From Alligator mississippiensis (Eukaryota; Chordata; Crocodylia; Alligatoridae): 64,000 nt of DNA. The notes beneath the pieces are model-generated. The model made no database searches. It was given only the letters and a program-made list of their open reading frames with translations, and had not been told where the DNA came from. Location: assembly GCF_030867095.1 (NCBI RefSeq), contig NC_081826.1, forward strand, positions 246,740,251-246,804,250. Reading direction: 5' to 3'. This document shows, piece after piece, positions 22,470 to 32,737 of the stretch (within the stretch, counting starts at the first letter, position 1; each line of letters begins with the position of its first letter). The position numbers and the translations under genes are program-made.

Positions 22470-25310
22470 TGAAGGAGTTGTGGGAGCAATGCACCTGGGG
22501 AACAAGCAGGATGAACTAGCGCTCCTGCTTGCACTAAACACCTATTACTTAGTGGGGCTAACAGAGACCTGGTGGGATTCATCCCATGACTGGGCGGTAC
22601 ATATTGAGGGCTATAGATTGTACATAAAGGACAGGTCGGGGAAGAAAGGGGGGGGGGGTTGCACTATATGTCAGTGAGCAATATATATCAACCCTCATCA
22701 AGACAGAATCCAAGGTTGAGGAAGTAGAAGGATTGTGGGTTAGGCTACATGGGGGGCAAGGAGAAAGGGATTTGGTGGTAGGGGTCTGCTACAGACCCCC
22801 ACACCAACGGGAAGAAATAGATGCGGGGCTCCTGAGGCAACTCTCGGAGACCATAAAAGCTAAAGAGGCGGTAGTCATGGGGGACCTAAACTACCCAGAC
22901 ATCTGCTGGGAGACGCAGACAGCAAGGTCCCAGCTCACGCAGGTTTCTAACCTGTGTACAGGACCTCCACCTGACAGAGGAGGTACACGGTCCCACTAGG
23001 GGGAATGCCATACTGGATCTGGTATTGGCAACAGGGGATGACATGATAGGGGACCTCCAGATCAGAAGCCATTTGGGAAACAGTGATCACCTAATAATAG
23101 AATTCAATATAAGACGTCGAGTGGGTAAGGTAACTAGTAGGGTGAAAGTGCTAGAGTTTAGGAAAGCTGATCTCGATGCACTCAGGCGATTAGTCAAGGA
23201 CACACTGCAGAGTAGGAGTTTTGAAGGGATGGGAGCCCAAGAAGGGTGGCTGTGCCTTAAGGAAACGATCCTTCGGGCACAAAACAAGACGATCCCCGAG
23301 CGAGGCAAAAAAGGGAAAGGGGCCAGGAGGCTTCCATGGCTGACCAGAGAAATCCAGGGCAGCCTAAGGGCCAAAAGGGGAGCACATAAAAAGTGGAAAC
23401 AGGGTGAGATCACTAAAGATGAATATACCTCCTCTGCTCGTGCTTGTAGGGAGGCAGTTAGGCGGGCCAAACCTACCATGGAGCTGAGGATGGCAACCCA
23501 AGTAAAAGACAACAAGAAATTGTTTTTTAGATATATTGGGAGTAAAAGGAAGGCCCAGGGAGGAATAGGACCCCTGCTAAATGGGCAGAAACAATTGGTG
23601 ACAGACAGGGGGGACAAGGCTGAACTCCTCAATGAGTTCTTTGCCTCAGTGTTCCTAAGTGAGCGGCACGACAAGTCTCTCACTGGGGTTGTAGAGAGAC
23701 AGCAGCAAGGCGCCAGACTTCCATACGTAGATCCTGAGGTGGTGCAGAGTCACTTGGAAGAACTGGATGCCTTTAAGTTGGCAGGCCCGGATGAGCTCCA
23801 TCCGAGGGTGCTGAAGGCACTGGCCAACAGCATTGCAGAGCCACTGGCGGGAATATTCGAACGCTCGTGGCGCACGGGCCAAGTCCCAGAGGACTGGAAA
23901 AGGGCTAACATGGTCCCCATTTTCAAAAAGGGGAGGAAGGAGGACCCGGGCAACTATAGGCCAGTCAGTCTCACCTCCATCCTTGGTAAAGGCTTTGAAA
24001 AAATTAGTAAGGCTCACATTTGTGAGAGCCCGGCAGGGCAAATTATGCTGAGGGGAAACCAGCACGGGTTTGTGGCGGGCAGATCGTGCCTGACCAATCT
24101 AGTCTCTTTCTATGACCAGGTTACGAAACGCCTGGACACAGGAGGAGGGGTGGATGTCGTATACTTAGACTTCAGGAAGGCCTTCAATACGGTATCCCAC
24201 CCCATACTGGTGAACAAGTTAAGAGGCTGTGATGTGGATGACTACACAGTCCGGTGGGTGGCGAATTGGCTAGAGGGTTGCACCCAAAGAGTCGTGGTGG
24301 ATGGGTCGGTCTCGACCTGGAAGGGTGTGAGCAGTAGGGTCCCGCAGGGCTCGGTCCTTGGACCGATACTCTTTAATGTCTTCATCAGTGACTTGGACGA
24401 GGGAGTCAAATGTACTCTGTCCAAGTTTGCAGATGACACAAAGCTATGGGGAGAAGTGAACACGCCGGAGGGCAGGGAACAGCTACAGGCAGACCTGGAT
24501 AGGTTGGACAAGTGGGCAGAAAACAACAGGATGCAGTTCAACAAGGAGAAATGCAAAGTGCTGCACCTAGGGAGGAAAAATGTCCAGCACACCTACAGCC
24601 TAGGGAATGACCTGCTGGGTGACACAGAGGAGGAAAGGGATCTTGGAGTCCACTAGGTCGGCAGTGAGTCGGCAGTGTGACGAAGCCATCAGAAAAGCCA
24701 ATGGCACTTTATCATGCATCAGCAGATGCATGACGAATAGGTCCAAGGAGGTGATACTTCCCCTCTATAGGGCGCTGGTCAGACCGCAGTTGGAGTACTG
24801 TGTTCAATTCTGGGCGCCACACTTCAAGAAGGATGCAGATAACCTGGAGAGGGTCCAGAGAAGGGCCACTCGTATGGTCAAGGGCCTGCAGACCAAGCCC
24901 TACGAGGAGAGACTAGAGAAACTGGACCTTTTCAGCCTCCGCAAGAGAAGGTTGAGTGGCGACCTTGTGGCTGCCTATAAGTTCATCACGGGGGCACAGA
25001 AGGGAATTGGTGAGTATTTATTCACCAAGGCGCCCCCGGGGGTTACAAGAAACAATGGCCACAAGCTAGCAGAGAGCAGATTTAGAATGGACATTAGGAA
25101 GAACTTCTTCACAGTTCGAGTGGCCAAGGTCTAGAATGGGCTCCCAAGGGAGGTGGTGCTCTCCCCTACCCTGGGGGTCTTCAAGAGGAGGTTAGATGAG
25201 TATCTAGCTGGGGTCATCTAGACCCAGCTCTCTTTCCTGCTTATGCAGGGGGTCGGACTCAATGATCTATTGAGGTCCCTTCCGACCCTAACATCTATGA
25301 ATCTATGAAT
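22470..25310 (+). mobile_element. CR1 LINE, young subfamily (CR1-2), inserted in the transposase gene
   Basis: A sense CR1 beginning in the ORF2 endonuclease (about 22470) and ending with the CR1 tail: GGTCGGACTCAATGATCTAT then ATCTATGAATCTATGAATC (25292-25310). From about 23500 to the end it is almost identical to CR1-F at 57.13-58.96 kb. Insertion split the piggyBac transposase between its ELWEQ block and the FCATMS-like block that follows at 25313. It is 5'-truncated relative to a full CR1, since ORF1 is absent. Confidence 0.9.
22490..25220 (+). pseudogene. CR1 ORF2 (endonuclease-reverse transcriptase), few lesions
   Basis: Endonuclease: LGNKQDELALLLALNTYY (22495 on), VGLTETWWDSSHDW, a frameshift at a G-run near 22650, VVGVCYRPPHQ (22770) and [12 protein letters not shown] (22878). 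A second frame change follows near 22945. Then an open frame of 543 codons (23025-24656) carries [10 protein letters not shown] (SDH box) near 23078, the linker, and the complete RT core: [42 protein letters not shown] and VPQGSVLGP. The catalytic FADD is at 24426-24437. A small replacement near 24650 ends the frame. The C-terminal part continues at 24690-25220 ([19 protein letters not shown] and GDLVAAYKFI), with one stop replacing a tryptophan near 25133. Few lesions imply a recent insertion, but this copy cannot move by itself. Confidence 0.9.
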
Positions 25311-25312
25311 CC

Positions 25313-26250
25313 TTGCTTTTGTGCCACCATGAGTTTAAAATGATTCTGTCAAATCACCAACTACCTGAGATTTGACAACAAACTGACATATGAGGAAAGG
25401 AGAGCTGTGGACAAGCTTGCTTCCTTCAGAGATATTTGGACACAATTTGTGGAGCAGGTCAGGAAGTGGTATATTTCAGGCATACACCTGAGAGCTGATG
25501 AGCAGCTCATTGCATTCAGGGGCTGCTGTCCCTTCAGACAGTATATACCCAGCAAAACTGCCAAATATGGTTTGAAAATTTGGTGGTGTTGTGATGCAGC
25601 AACATCATTCCCCCTGCTTGGAGACATCTACCTGGGCAAGCAAACAAAATCTCCCCGCCAAGGTAATCTTGGTAACCCAGGTCATTAAAAAACTGGTTTA
25701 TCCCTGGTACAAGATGGGAAAAAATATTCTGGGTGACAATTTTTTCACAAATACTGAACTGGCAGAAAGACTGCTACACCAGGACTTGACTTATGTGGTT
25801 ATGATTCAGAAAAACAAGGTCGATATCCCAAACAAAATGCAAGCAAATTGAAGAACGGAAACTTTTTCCATCCATTTTTGCTTTTAATGGGTAACTCACC
25901 CTAGTTTCCTATGTTCCAGAGAAGTCCAAAGTTGTGCTGTTGCTGTCAAGCATGCACCATGACCTGTCAGTGGGTGGAGAGCATAGAAAACCAGACATCA
26001 TCCATGACTACAATAAAAACAAGGATGGGGTCAATAACCTTGACCACTTAATCCATATGACCACCTGCAGATGGAAAATCAACAGGTGGCCAATGACACT
26101 ATTTTTCAATATGCTGGATGTGGTTGCCATTGTCACCTCATCATTTGGCTAGGCCACAACGTAAACTGGAAGAAAAGATCACATTTAAGAAGATGGCACT
26201 TTTTTGGAGGAGCCTGGAGAACAGTTGCTCAATGGACAAATAAAATGAGA
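25313..26250 (+). pseudogene. piggyBac transposase, catalytic core segment
   Basis: The catalytic domain of a cut-and-paste transposase, in three frames. First NYLRFDNKLTYEERRAVDKL, then RADEQLIAFRG (first catalytic aspartate, codon 25497-25499), PFRQYIPSKTAKYGLKIWW, CCDAATS and IYLGKQTK. Next, after a frameshift near 25660, MGKNILGDNFFTN (second aspartate, 25735-25737). After another, HRKPDIIHDYNKNKDGVNNLD. In the last block the usual GVD aspartate has become asparagine (codon 26033-26035), while the nearby LD is kept. RRWHF and EEPGEQLL remnants follow near 26190-26230. Loss of one acidic residue, frameshifts and insertions show that it is dead. The family call rests on the order and spacing of these blocks. 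Confidence 0.85.
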
Positions 26251-26848
26251 ATGATTTATAGGTTAATAGATGTTAGGGCCAGAAGGGATGTCAGTAGGTC
26301 ATCAAGTCCGACTCCCTGCCCTGGGCAGCAAAGAGCGCTAGGGCCAGACAACCCCAGCTTGATGCTTGTCCAGTCTCCACTTGAAGACCCGCAGGGTATG
26401 GAAGAACATCACCTCCTTTGGAAGCTACCATTCCAGATTCTGGTAACCCTTACTGTGAAGAAGTTCTTTCTAATGTCCAACCTAAATCTGCTCTCCGTCA
26501 ACTTGTCTGCATTGTTCCCAGTTACTCCAGGGGGTCCCCTAGTAAATAAAGCATCTCCTATTCCCTGCTGCCTTCCCCTGATGAATTTATAGGCAGCCAC
26601 AAGATCACCTCTCAGCCTTCTCTTGTGAAGGCTGAAGAGATCTAGGTTCCTCAGTCTCTCCTCCTAGGGCCTTGCCTGCAGGCCTCTGACCATGTGAGTG
26701 GCCCTTCTCTGAACCCTCTCAAGATTCCCCACATCACTCTTAAAGTGTGGCACCCAGAACTGGACACAATACTCCAACTGCAGCCTGACCAGTGCTGCAT
26801 AGAGGGGAAGTATCACTTCCCTGGACCTGTTCATCATGCATCTGCTAA
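26251..26848 (-). mobile_element. Short antisense CR1 3' fragment (CR1-3)
   Basis: Minus-strand CR1, 5'-truncated to its last 590 or so bases. The tail begins at the left with TAGATGTTAGGGCCAGAAGG. The C-terminal ORF2 blocks follow on the minus strand: [18 protein letters not shown] (near 26780), [15 protein letters not shown] and AAYKFIRGRQQGIGDALFTR (near 26590). It interrupts the piggyBac transposase between its core and its cysteine-rich end. A 22-bp piggyBac segment is present on both sides but not directly at the left CR1 border (see findings). Confidence 0.85.
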
Positions 26849-26870
26849 TCATTTGGCTAGGCCACAATGT

Positions 26871-27120
26871 GATGGATACATGTGATCTGTCTAAGTCTGT
26901 CAAGTCTGCTATGACTGCCCTAAATTACAAAATGCCACAACGCATCCCATTAGACCCTTCTTTAAGGATGAGTGCATGTTGTGCTTTTTGACCAAGGACA
27001 GATGACTGGAAAACCTGGAAAAGATGCAAAGATTGTAAGTGATTTGCTTGTCTGCACCACAGTATAGCATTGCTGTACTCTATTAGAGCTCTATTAAGCC
27101 TTATCCTGTTCTCCATTTAT
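26871..27120 (+). pseudogene. piggyBac transposase, C-terminal cysteine-rich end
   Basis: piggyBac transposases end in a small zinc-binding, DNA-contacting cysteine-rich domain. Here one frame gives KRCKDCK, an in-frame stop, then FACLHHS: cysteine codons at 27025 and 27034, a cysteine at 27049, and histidines at 27055 and 27058. This is the C-x2-C ... C-x-H-H style pattern of that domain. It lies where the domain should be, between the catalytic core and the right inverted repeat. The stretch is short and decayed, so position supports the call as much as sequence does. Confidence 0.55.
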
Positions 27121-27344
27121 GCTTTGTGATGAATGTAATATTTAGTTAAAACAGGAAATCTTTTTGGAAGTAACTGTTAGTTCGAAAACAGTATGAACTG
27201 CAGACTTAGCAAATTATTCATTCACATTTTGAAACTCTAAAAAAGTCTCAATTTTGTTCATAATTCTAGTTTAATAAAAATTTGGGTTCAAATCATCATA
27301 AATACTCTTTCAACCAAGCTGTATGTTTAATAAATAGTTTTTGG

Positions 27345-27445
27345 TACATTTATACTGTTGTCACATTCCATTTTGTTCATGGAGGTGGGATAACAAGTTA
27401 CCCCATGAAACCAACAATGTCGAATTAAGGGGTAACAAGCTATGT
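27345..27445 (-). repeat. Right terminal inverted repeat zone of the piggyBac element
   Basis: Read on the minus strand this gives the counterpart of the left end: GTTACCCCTTAA, GGGGTAACTTGTTATCCC and then GTATAAATG. The TTAA expected at the inner border has become TTAT (ATAA on the plus strand, 27390-27393), consistent with age. Confidence 0.55.
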
Positions 27446-27540
27446 CATGAGAACAACAGTTACGGTTTCATGAGAATGGATGAAAGTTAAAGATGGAACC
27501 TGATTTCCTTACTTATCCTCTCCCTGTGTATGATTTCTTA

Positions 27541-27873
27541 TGTTGTGTCTCATTGTGTTTTCCTTTTACTGTCCCTTTAAGACCAACGCCGTCATGCTCA
27601 GCACTGTAGGCTTCTGTTGCTTTGTGGCCCCCTGTTTTGCAGCACAGTGACTCCATGTTCTCTGCCGTGAGGCGCCAGAGGCTTTCTTGGTTCCTGTCCC
27701 TACACAGGACTGGACTGGGTCAAGTCAGAGGCAGGGCAAGTATAAGATCTGTATACATATACTGATGCAACTGTTAAGATCCACCCTGGATATGACTCCA
27801 GAGAGTTATAATAATAAATGTTAGTCCAACACAGCAGTGTCCAGAGTGTTGTTGCTGAACCCAGAACATATCA
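27541..27873 (+). repeat. 5' LTR (333 bp) of the deleted gypsy element
   Basis: TG...CA ends, preceded by the TCTTA duplication and followed two bases later by a primer binding site. An ATAATAATAAATG segment near 27810 contains an AATAAA-type polyadenylation signal near the expected R region. The 3' copy survives only from the corresponding GTTATAATAAATA segment onward. Confidence 0.8.
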
Positions 27874-27875
27874 TC

Positions 27876-27893
27876 TGATGACGAGGATGGGAT
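27876..27893 (+). promoter_or_regulatory. Primer binding site resembling the tRNA-Ser(GCU) 3' end
   Basis: TGATGACGAGGATGGGAT starts two bases after the LTR. The complement of the 3' end of vertebrate tRNA-Ser(GCU), from my knowledge of that tRNA, is TGGCGACGAGGATGGGAT, so 16 of 18 bases agree. This site would prime minus-strand DNA synthesis. Confidence 0.6.
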
Positions 27894-28016
27894 CCTTTGC
27901 TGAGGACACAGTCCTGGATTGTGGGGTGACATTCTGAGACCAGGCTGTGTTTTGTGATCAGAGGGAAGGGTTTTTTTTTTCTTCTTTTCTCTCTATTACA
28001 GCTGATGATAGTTAAG

Positions 28017-28410
28017 ATGGCTACACTGGGGCATATAGAAGAATTTGATGTGAGCCAGCGAGCTTCTTTGGACTCTTATGCTGAGAGGCTATATATCCTA
28101 TTACCTGGAAGCAAACAAAGTGGAAAACCTAGCACAGAAGCACGTCATCCTCCTGACAGTCTGTGGTGCCAAAACATTTGCCATTGTCTGTTCCCTCGCA
28201 GCACCTGCCTTACCAAACACTAAGTCTTAAGAGGGACTAATTGCCCTGCTAAAGACACATTTTTGCCCAAGGCCACCTGTTACCCTGCAGAGATTTCCTT
28301 TTTCAAATGGGACCAAAAGGTCAACAAAGGCATAGCAGATTACCTGGCTGAGCTCCGTCCTTTTGCTGAATTTTGTGAGTTCGATTATCTCCTGGATGGC
28401 CTGCTCACTT
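28017..28410 (+). pseudogene. gypsy gag remnant
   Basis: Starts at the ATG at 28017: MATLGHIEEFDV, then SLDSYAERL. After a frameshift near 28095 it continues VENLAQKHVILLTVCGAKTF and then a SLAAPALPNT-like block; after another, WDQKVNKGIADYLAELRPFA. This is the capsid pattern of a vertebrate gypsy gag (E-F-D start, K-x-x-x-L-L-T-x-x-G block, Y-x-x-x-L-R-x-x-A block). A zinc knuckle, protease and most of pol are deleted. Confidence 0.75.
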
Positions 28411-28424
28411 CCACTGAGCTCCTT

Positions 28425-28690
28425 TATCCAGTAAGCGATGAAGCAGCTCTGCTATGTGGCCAGCACAATGAAGCTTTCCAGGGCATCAAGAAGTTGCTGA
28501 CATCAGACTCTGTCCTTGTTCACTATGATAAGCAGAAGCCACTGTCCATTACTTGTGATGCCTCACTGTTTGGTGTCAGCACTGTCCTGAGTCACACATT
28601 GCCTTATGCCATGGATGCACCTGTTGCTGTTTACTTTAGGACAATGACTTCAACAGACTTAAACAGATTACTTCAGCGTTATAATAAATA
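28425..28690 (+). pseudogene. gypsy RNase H remnant fused to the gag remnant
   Basis: In one open frame with the gag end there follows NEAFQGIKKLLTSDSVLVHY and ITCDASLFGVSTVLSHT, the junction of RT thumb and RNase H. The first catalytic aspartate (CDAS) is kept. APVAVYFRTMTS follows, equivalent to the usual APVAYASR stretch. The open frame of 142 codons (28263-28691) therefore joins two distant parts of the original polyprotein across a deletion near 28420-28440. It ends at stops in the LTR remnant. Confidence 0.75.
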
Positions 28691-28752
28691 ACTGTTAGTT
28701 CAACACGGCAGTGTCCAGAGTGTTGTTGCGGAACCCACAACGTATCATCTTA

Positions 28753-29267
28753 CTTACCCTCTGTCTCATTCTCAAAGCTAAAAATCCCTCTTCATTAGAA
28801 ATATACATCCAGAACTACAAATGAGGGGGTGGGGAAGCAAACCTTAGTAGTTTTTATGCCACCAAGGATTGTTTCATGCTAGAAGAACAATTAGTTCAGT
28901 AAGCCCCTAATCTAACAAAGAGTTTAAGCTTGCATTTAACTTTAATTACATGAGCATTTGGGCTAAAAATCAAAGACTTACTCATGTGCTCAAAGTCTGA
29001 TATGTGCTTAAGTGATTTGCTGAATTAGGATCTAAAAGGAAAGAAAAGCCTTTGTTAATATCATGCTAATGTAAATGAGACAAAGGAAACGAGGAAGACT
29101 GAAGTGTTAAATACGTCAAACAGCGAGAAAGTTAAGTGGAGGTAGTCACGTTAGTCTTGGATAATAATTTTTTACTTCCTAATTCAACATCTGTTGTTTA
29201 ATAAATTAAACAAGTTAAAAATAAAACATATTTGCACAAAAGCAAATACCTGCTTGTGTGTACAGTT
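28753..29267. other. AT-rich stretch, nothing recognised
   Basis: About 500 bases of AT-rich sequence between the deleted gypsy element and the MITE. No frame or repeat was assigned. Confidence 0.5.
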
Positions 29268-29531
29268 AGGGTTGGCAAGCTGGTCGACTGACCAGTCAAT
29301 TGACTGCATTTGTTTTGACCAGTCAGACATTATAGCAACTTTACAACAAAAAAACCTCCCAAAACCTACTTTTTTTAGTTTTCTTGATATAAGTATGATT
29401 TTTCTACATATCTCTTAATGAAAAATTTTTGCTTTTTATATGTATTATTTAGACTTATTGGCAATTTTTGTCTGATATTTGACCAGTCAATTGATGGAAT
29501 TTTATTTGACCAGTCAAATACCCAACCCCTA
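29268..29531. mobile_element. MITE, 264 bp, with repeated GACCAGTCA motifs
   Basis: Left end AGGGTTGGCAAG; right end read inward AGGGGTTGGGTATTTG, both beside a TA. Flanks GTACAGTT (29260-29267) and GTACAATT (29532-29539) form an 8-bp duplication with one mismatch, as for hAT elements. GACCAGTCA occurs four times (near 29290, 29319, 29480 and 29508). The outer two pairs lie near the two ends, a subterminal-repeat layout of the kind bound by transposases. The AT-rich interior has no coding capacity. Confidence 0.65.
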
Positions 29532-29539
29532 GTACAATT

Positions 29540-32500
29540 ATGTATGTGTGACACTAGGAATACATATGCACCAGGGACTCATGCAGTTAGGTGTCTTGTA
29601 TACTGTACAGGCAGTTCTGGGTCATGCAAGGCAATGTAGATTAACTTGTACTTGTTTGATTGTGAATTTAACTAGTCCAAGGCCGAGAAATTACCTTAAC
29701 ACCCAAAATAGAAAAGACACCATAAATGCTACTATATTTCATAGAATCTATTAGAGGAATTACAACAATGGTAATAGTTCATTTTTACTGTGGAATCCAT
29801 AAAATGATCAGAAAAATCACATTATAATTTCATTCTCTGGCAGTAAAATTCTGGACATGTATTTTTTGTTGTTGTCATATATGCACAGTTCCTATTTCAT
29901 ATTTAAGGCCAAATGCTGCCTTAAGGTATGGACACCTGGCTCCTGCTGTATTTAATCAGTTCTGTGCCCACAGCTGAACCAAATTTGACATTTGCCATTT
30001 GAAATTGTAATTCTGTAGCACTATTCTGATGCTGAAACAATGTTTTCTAATCTACAAAGCATATCCATTTTATAGGATGCATCTCCAAGGACTGTCATAA
30101 TTACATTAAACCTATCGAAACCGATGATTACTTTAATGAAAATATGCATTGTTTAACAAATTAGACTGGGGAATTTTCAAAAGCACATAGAAATGATTAA
30201 TTCACTTTTGTGATACCATTAATGTACACTTCAAAATAATTTAAGAAAGTTCTCAATAGTGGCAAATAACCTGTTCAAAGGCAAAAAGTATTCTTTTATG
30301 ACTTTACATTTGTTTCCCTTTTGACGTGATAAATCAATAAAACTCTACTTAATGGGGTTTGGGTAATTTGTAGCATTAGTGACAAACTCACAGATAAAAT
30401 GATTGATGCTCGAATGCCCATTTATTCTTATGAAGTTTTAAGAGGATAAAGGTTTGCTTGCAGGTTTGCTTTTACTCATGTGCATATTCTGCCTATTTGA
30501 GGAGCTCTATTAATCTTTATCCTGTTCTCCATTTATGTCTTTTACAACCCCGGAAACATCTAGCAGTTATAAAGACTCTGGGACTGTGCCTGTCAGCTGT
30601 GAATCCTATAGTGAAGAGAACTTTATACCTCTACTTTTAGGTAGGTTGGATTTATTCCTCTAGAAAAGGCAATAACCCTGTAGTTAGTGAAGATTTCACC
30701 CTTATAAATTCTTCACAACATCATTCATGGCCATAAAAACTCATAAAACTAGAAGGAAAACATTCAGATTTATGTTCTGATTCAGCACAAAAGTTTTGAG
30801 GAACTCAAATTCAGAGTGCATTTCAAGAGTAGTGAGAACCCTTTGAAAAGGACTTGCCCACTCTGAGGACTGTCTTTAAATTGTATTTGCATACATACAA
30901 ATACAGATTTATGGGAATGATCCTTGCTAGTAAGATACAGGGGGAGGATTTAAATAAAGGTAATAAAGAATCCACCATAACAAAGTAAAATTGTAGTTAA
31001 GGTTTCCAAAGCCATCTAGAGGAATTGCATGGACAATTTCCTTTTCAATTTTAACTGAAGTTTCTTTTCATGGATATTGGGCATCCAAGTCCTCTAGAGT
31101 CCTTTCAGAATTCTCTGTTTAAATACTGTGGGCTTTTGGGCATCATTGTTTTATTTTTTAATGGACTACTTTTGGTGAAAAAGGAGCTCATTTGCTAATA
31201 ATAAATCAGCAAAAATAACAGCATTTCCACAAGTGTACATAGCAAGAGAGAACCCACTGAGATCAAAAAAGTGTTAACTGAAGCGCTATCCAATGGCTCA
31301 CTGGAACTTGGGGTCAGTAGCTCTCTGTTGCTGATCTTGATATGCTAGAGGCAGACCTCTAAATTATTGATCCACTTAAAACAGCCATGGTTCACCGGGA
31401 CAGAATTTCCAAAAGTGCTGTCAAATTCTGATTGAAATTAAAGAGAAAACTTCAACTGAAATCAGTGGAAGCAAATGTAGCAGTGTTGGGCACTTCTGAA
31501 ATTTCCATCCACAAATGTCCCACTTAGCATACCCCAAGTAATTTTATATTGGTGATGAAAAGAACTGTGTGATCTAGAAACTAGAGTATAGAATCGCATG
31601 AATCTGTGCTCTCTGCAACCTGCAGTCCATGGAGTTCTCTTGTACTTTTGCTTATAGAGAACTTGTTCTTCCAAAAACACAGAGAAAAAAGTATCTGTCA
31701 TCCCTTTTCCCATGATGGAAAAAATTATGGTTAGAAGTCAATGAGTTTGTAGTCCCCAAGATTTCAGTCCCCTGTGCCAGTGTAACTTATGCTGGGGATA
31801 AAGACAAGCTAGAGATTTGTATCCAGACAAAATTAACCCTGAGTAAAAGCAAGTTTAATTGCACTAACAACAGGTAAGAGTAATTTGCCTACTTTTATTC
31901 ATTTAGAAATGTATATAGGGAGAAATCCTACAGCCATCAAGATTGGTGGAAACATATCTAGTATGTTCAATGAGATCATGGTCAGTTCTCTACTGTAACT
32001 TTACCAATTTAAGGATTTTTTTAAAATCAGACTTCTAAACACATATGAACATACACCTGGCCTTTTCTTTACAGATGGAGGCAAAAAAAAGGTATTAAAA
32101 TAGCTCACAGCAAGCCAACAAAATCGTAGTACCAATGTGAATTTATTTATAATTAATTATACCTAAATGCGTTTTGGCTAATTCTCCACTGAATTAGTTG
32201 AAGTATCTCTGGTATCTTAGACCAGATGCTAAGATATATATTTACACGGAGAAGAGGCTTGATTGAAGTGCAGTTAATTATCCCCAATGCTAAGCACCAA
32301 AGGAAACTATAATACTTTGTTAAATACATCAGACTACAATTAATGTCTCTCTTGGGGGGGGGGGAATTGTAGGAAATATAATATTCATAATTGAAATTAA
32401 AACATTTTTTTCTCTTTTAGACCTGAAATAAACCTTCAAAAGAAATTTAGGCAAGGGAGTCACCACAAAAAGTAGCTGTTCAAGCATGACATACCAACAG

Positions 32501-32737
32501 TGTGGAATTGAATCTGTTCTTACTCTGTTAGTTTGTGTCCCTAATACTTCTAGCCTGTCCTTATGCTTTGGGAAGGTAATTAATAGGATACTGGTTCTCC
32601 TATACAGCATTTTCTCTCTCAGACAACCAATAGTTTTCCTATCATATAGGAATAAAGGTATTTTAGGAAAACTAATATAGTTTTTAGTATAATATTGTCT
32701 TCTGTAATTGGATATAGATAGCTGATATACTCTTTCA
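29540..32737. other. AT-rich stretch without a gene
   Basis: About 3.2 kb of AT-rich sequence. It holds a G-run of 12 or so near 32357 and, at 30502-30537, a 36-bp segment also present at the end of the piggyBac element. No coding or RNA gene is supported. Confidence 0.5.

Larger units (their letters stand above)
17475..27424 (+). mobile_element. piggyBac-type DNA transposon, heavily interrupted
   Basis: Three separated stretches on the plus strand (22130-22460, 25313-26250 and 26871-27060) together give the ordered blocks of a piggyBac (DDE_Tnp_1_7) transposase. Inverted repeats bound the region. At the left, CATTGGGGTAACTTGTTAACCC (17478-17498, quoted with one extra base) is matched at the right by the reverse complement of 27387-27406. 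Inside these, TTAA-CCC at 17492 corresponds to GGG-ATAA at 27387-27393, close to the TTAA target and CCC/GGG ends of piggyBac. Similarity extends outward to other TTAA sites (17471, 27425), so the exact ends are uncertain. Nested inside are CR1-1, a solo LTR, CR1-2 and CR1-3. With those removed the element would be roughly 2.5 kb, a normal piggyBac length. Confidence 0.75.
27541..28747 (+). mobile_element. Ty3/gypsy retrotransposon, large internal deletion
   Basis: Perfect 5-bp target duplication TCTTA (27536-27540 and 28748-28752). Left LTR 27541-27873, starting TGTTGTGTCTC and ending CATATCA. The internal part keeps a gag start and, after a deletion, a piece of RNase H. At the right only the last 70 bases of the second LTR remain (28678-28747), matching 27805-27873. 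The reduced form is 1.2 kb against roughly 5 kb for an intact element of this type. The retention of both outer ends with matching duplications shows that all deletions happened inside. Confidence 0.85.
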
